This document shows positions 5,617-7,646 of a DNA stretch of 7,646 bases, in pieces. The translations under genes were made by a program, and so were the position numbers. The notes beneath the pieces were generated by a model. It was not told the origin of the DNA. It was given only the letters and a program-made list of their open reading frames with translations, and made no database searches. The stretch is from positions 1 to 7,646 of the forward strand of contig CAUJIL010000277.1 of the NCBI GenBank assembly GCA_963204845.1, written 5' to 3'. Source of the DNA: Pseudomonadota bacterium (GTDB lineage Bacteria > Pseudomonadota > Gammaproteobacteria > Pseudomonadales > UBA5518). The first letter of the stretch is position 1; every line of letters starts with the position of its first letter.

Positions 5617-6885
5617 ATGTCCGCGTCACTGCCCCCGTCCAGCAACACCATCAACCTGCGCCGTCTGAACGGGCTGCGGCTGATCGTGCTCGCGGCCGAG
5701 ATGCTCCTGGCCACGCTCGCCATCTACCGCTGGCAGCTGCCGTTGCCGGTGGCACCGGTGCTCTGGCTGTTCGCGGCGGTGACCGTGGTCGCCGCAGTGA
5801 CCGCGTTGCGCCTGCGTTGGCGGTTCGCGGTGGCCGACGCGGAGCTGTTCCTGCACCTCACGCTCGAGGTGGGCGCGCTGACCGTGCTGCTGTACCTGAC
5901 CGGCGGCGTCGCGAATCCCTTCGCGCCGTTCTACCTGCTGCCGCTGACGCTGACCGCGGTGTCGCTGCCCGGCGGCTACGCGTGGGCGATGGTCGCGGCG
6001 ACCATGAGCTGCTACGCGCTGCTCAGCTATTTCCACCTGCCGCTGCCCGCGGTGCACGCCGGCCACGGCGGTGCGACGGTCGGGCTGCACGAACTGGGGA
6101 TGTGGACCGGCTTCACGTTCAGCGCGCTGCTGATCGCCGGCTTCGGCGTGCAGATGGGGCGCTCGGTGCGTGACCGCGACCGCATGATCGCCGCGCTGCA
6201 CGAACAGCAGTTGCAGCAGGACCACGTGCTCGCGCTGGGCACGCTGGCCGCCGGCGCCGCGCACGAACTGGGCACCCCGCTGTCGACGCTGGCCGTGGTG
6301 CTGAAGGACGTGGCGCCCGGTGAGACGATCGATCGCGACCGGCTCGAGCTGCTGCGCGCGCAGGTCGGGCGCTGCAAGCAGATCCTCGGCTCGCTGGCCG
6401 CCACCGCCGGCGACTGGCGCGCGGAATCCGGCACGGCGATCGGGCTCGAGGCCTGGCTGCAGGGGCTGCTCGCGCGCTGGCGCGCCGATCGTCCGGACGT
6501 GCGCGTCGAGGCCGCGCTCGAGGGGCCGCGGCCGGCACCGCGGCTGGTGATCGAGCAGACGCTGGAGCATGCGCTGACGAACATCCTCAACAACGCCGCC
6601 GACGCCTCGCCGCAGGCCGTCACCGTCAGTGCACGCTGGGATGGTGACGAACTGCTGCTCGAGGTCTGCGACCGCGGCAGCGGGCTCGCGCCGGGCATCC
6701 ACGGCATGCTCGGCACTGCGGGCGTCAGCACCAAGCAGGAGGGGATGGGCCTGGGCCTGTTCCTGACGTTCCACACGCTGCGGCGCTTCGGCGGCGAGGC
6801 GCAGCTGTTCGATCGCGACGGCGGCGGCACGCGCTGCCGCGTGCGTCTGCCGCTCGCCACCCTGCGGATTTCCGATGGACACTGA
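5617..6885 (+). CDS. regB: Redox sensor histidine kinase, RegB/PrrB/RoxS family
   Basis: 422 residues from ATG 5617; an in-frame GTG at 5590 would add nine residues, but no SD supports it. About six membrane segments lie within residues 19-180, including GGVANPF (96-102), the conserved RegB quinone-binding motif. The cytoplasmic part has the RegB-type H-box LGTLAAGAAHELGTPLST with phospho-acceptor H216. The dimerisation helix QVGRCKQIL follows, where C253 corresponds to the redox-active cysteine of Rhodobacter RegB. Then come the ATP-binding N-box (N322-x2-NNAADAS), DRGSG (from D352) and GMGLGLF (from G376). Known role: it phosphorylates RegA when the quinone pool and cytoplasm are reduced, controlling respiration, redox balance and carbon use. 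It overlaps the next gene by 11 nt, so the two are translationally coupled. Pseudomonas homologues are called RoxS. Confidence 0.9.
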   Translation: MSASLPPSSNTINLRRLNGLRLIVLAAEMLLATLAIYRWQLPLPVAPVLWLFAAVTVVAAVTALRLRWRFAVADAELFLHLTLEVGALTVLLYLTGGVANPFAPFYLLPLTLTAVSLPGGYAWAMVAATMSCYALLSYFHLPLPAVHAGHGGATVGLHELGMWTGFTFSALLIAGFGVQMGRSVRDRDRMIAALHEQQLQQDHVLALGTLAAGAAHELGTPLSTLAVVLKDVAPGETIDRDRLELLRAQVGRCKQILGSLAATAGDWRAESGTAIGLEAWLQGLLARWRADRPDVRVEAALEGPRPAPRLVIEQTLEHALTNILNNAADASPQAVTVSARWDGDELLLEVCDRGSGLAPGIHGMLGTAGVSTKQEGMGLGLFLTFHTLRRFGGEAQLFDRDGGGTRCRVRLPLATLRISDGH

Positions 6886-7429
6886 AGAAAGCGCTTTCGA
6901 AGGGCCGAGCCTGCTGATCGTCGACGACGACGAGGTGTTCGCGTCGGTGCTCGCGCAGGCGTTTTGCCGCCGCGGCTACGCGGTGCGCGTCGCGCACGAT
7001 GCCGAGGCGGGAATCGCCTGCGCGCGCGAGGAGTCGCCCGAGTACGCGGTGGTCGACCTGCGCATGCCCGGACCCTCGGGGCTCGAGCTGGTGCGCATTC
7101 TGAAGGAGCTCGACGAGAACACGCGCATCGTGATGCTGACCGGCTACGCCTCGATCGCGACGGCGGTCGAGGCGATCAAGCTCGGCGCGGTGCACTACCT
7201 CGCCAAGCCCGCCGATGCCGACGAGATCCAGTCCGCCTTCCATCGCGACGAGGGCGATACGGGCGTCGACGTGCCCGAGCGGCTGCTGTCGGTGAACCGC
7301 CTCGAGTGGGAGCACATCCAGAAGGTGCTGCAGGAGTGCGACGGCAACGTGTCGGAAACGGCGCGCCGACTGAACATGCACCGGCGCACGCTGCAGCGAA
7401 AATTGCAGAAACGCCCCGTGCGCAGCTGA
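6875..7429 (+). CDS. regA: Response regulator, RegA/PrrA/ActR/RoxR family
   Basis: 184 residues, the usual RegA size. The receiver domain covers about 12-115: acidic pocket D17-D18-D19, phospho-acceptor D61 in YAVVDLRMPG, switch T89 and conserved K111 in LAKPAD. After a short linker come LEWEHIQKVLQECDGN and a Fis-type helix-turn-helix (about 158-179), NVSETARRLNMHRRTLQRKL. This is nearly invariant in the RegA family and marks it off from the larger NtrC-type regulators, which carry an AAA+ domain. It is the cognate partner of the kinase just upstream. ATG 6875 lies inside the kinase's final codons, with no SD of its own, which points to translational coupling. It cannot drive the sigma-54 promoters in this window because it lacks the ATPase domain. 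A consensus RegR/RegA operator begins 14 nt after its stop codon. Confidence 0.94.
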   Translation: MDTEESAFEGPSLLIVDDDEVFASVLAQAFCRRGYAVRVAHDAEAGIACAREESPEYAVVDLRMPGPSGLELVRILKELDENTRIVMLTGYASIATAVEAIKLGAVHYLAKPADADEIQSAFHRDEGDTGVDVPERLLSVNRLEWEHIQKVLQECDGNVSETARRLNMHRRTLQRKLQKRPVRS

Positions 7430-7442
7430 GCGCAGCGGCGGC

Positions 7443-7457
7443 GCGACATTATGTCGC
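7443..7457 (+). promoter_or_regulatory. RegA (RegR-box) operator ahead of the receptor gene
   Basis: GCGACATTATGTCGC is a perfect odd-length palindrome (7 bases, central T, 7 bases). It fits every fixed position of the RegR-box consensus GNGRCRTTNNGNCGC described in Bradyrhizobium, and the PrrA/RegA half-sites GCGNC/GNCGC. It ends 61 nt before ATG 7519. Regulation of the downstream gene by the adjacent RegA is inferred. Confidence 0.65.
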
Positions 7458-7518
7458 ATTCCCGCGGCCTCTTTTTGCGGTGAGACTTGCGGCCTTTTCC
7501 GACGGCCGGGGAATCGCC

Positions 7519-7646
7519 ATGCAACTGAAACGTGTCACTTTTCTGATCGCACTTGCCCATGTCACGGGGGCTTACGCCGACGACGCCGCCCCGGCGCACG
7601 GACTCGAGGAGGTGCTGGTGCGCGGCACGCGCATCGAGTTGCCGCA
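7519..7646 (+). CDS. Probable TonB-dependent outer-membrane receptor, N-terminal fragment (3' truncated by the window edge)
   Basis: Only 42 codons are present. GGGGA at 7508-7512 precedes ATG 7519 by 6 nt. The product starts with MQLKRVTFLIALAHVTGAYA, a Sec signal peptide of about 20 residues. An acidic/Ala linker follows, then LEEVLVRGTRIELP, which matches the TonB box and plug start (EEVxVxGTR) of TonB-dependent receptors. Such receptors import bulky or scarce substrates, such as siderophores, cobalamin, glycans or hydrophobic compounds, across the outer membrane using TonB-ExbBD. No riboswitch-like or Fur-box-like sequence is evident in the short upstream region, but a RegA-type operator is. 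The substrate cannot be told from this fragment. Confidence 0.75.
   Translation, partial: MQLKRVTFLIALAHVTGAYADDAAPAHGLEEVLVRGTRIELP

Noticed and set aside
7443..7476. Palindrome plus downstream TTTTT as an intrinsic terminator of regA
   Set aside because: The T run begins more than 10 nt after the palindrome, and the single-base centre does not allow a full RNA hairpin; an operator explains it better.

Overview
The window is GC-rich, densely coded DNA, almost certainly from a chromosome of a beta- or gammaproteobacterium. The pointers are a RegB/RegA-type redox two-component system, two PEP-CTERM (exosortase-sorted) envelope proteins, sigma-54 promoters and the start of a probable TonB-dependent receptor. 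Genus cannot be fixed by eye. All genes lie on the + strand.

Layout. (1) 1-1164: the C-terminal end of an acyl-CoA dehydrogenase, then a complete short-chain dehydrogenase. Pair, order and protein sequence resemble fadE30-ipdF of the actinobacterial KstR2 regulon, which degrades steroid rings C and D. (2) 1165-2130: a sigma-54-controlled PEP-CTERM gene ending in a strong hairpin. (3) 2218-4627: a luciferase-like flavin/F420 oxidoreductase and a large APH-fold 'phosphotransferase family' protein whose catalytic loop departs from the usual HGDxxxxN. (4) 4628-5577: a second PEP-CTERM gene (THxN-like), again with a sigma-54 promoter and a hairpin. (5) 5583-7429: a RegB-like histidine kinase and a RegA-like response regulator with overlapping ends, probably from a leaderless transcript. 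(6) 7443-7646: a perfect match to the RegR/RegA operator consensus, followed by the start of an outer-membrane receptor gene.

How it fits together. Catabolic genes of probable steroid or alicyclic acid breakdown are interleaved with two single-gene surface-protein units. Each of these carries a GG-N10-GC sigma-54 promoter and, upstream, the same two-block motif (GCTGTCGG-N5-TTTACA). The motif-to-promoter distances differ by 22 bp, about two helical turns, as expected for an enhancer of a bacterial enhancer-binding protein. PrsR, the known PEP-CTERM regulator, is the obvious candidate but is not in the window. The RegBA pair adds redox control, and the operator after regA suggests that RegA regulates the receptor gene. 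No RNA gene, CRISPR array, insertion sequence or origin was seen. No intergenic stretch exceeds 300 bases; the longest is 1165-1443.
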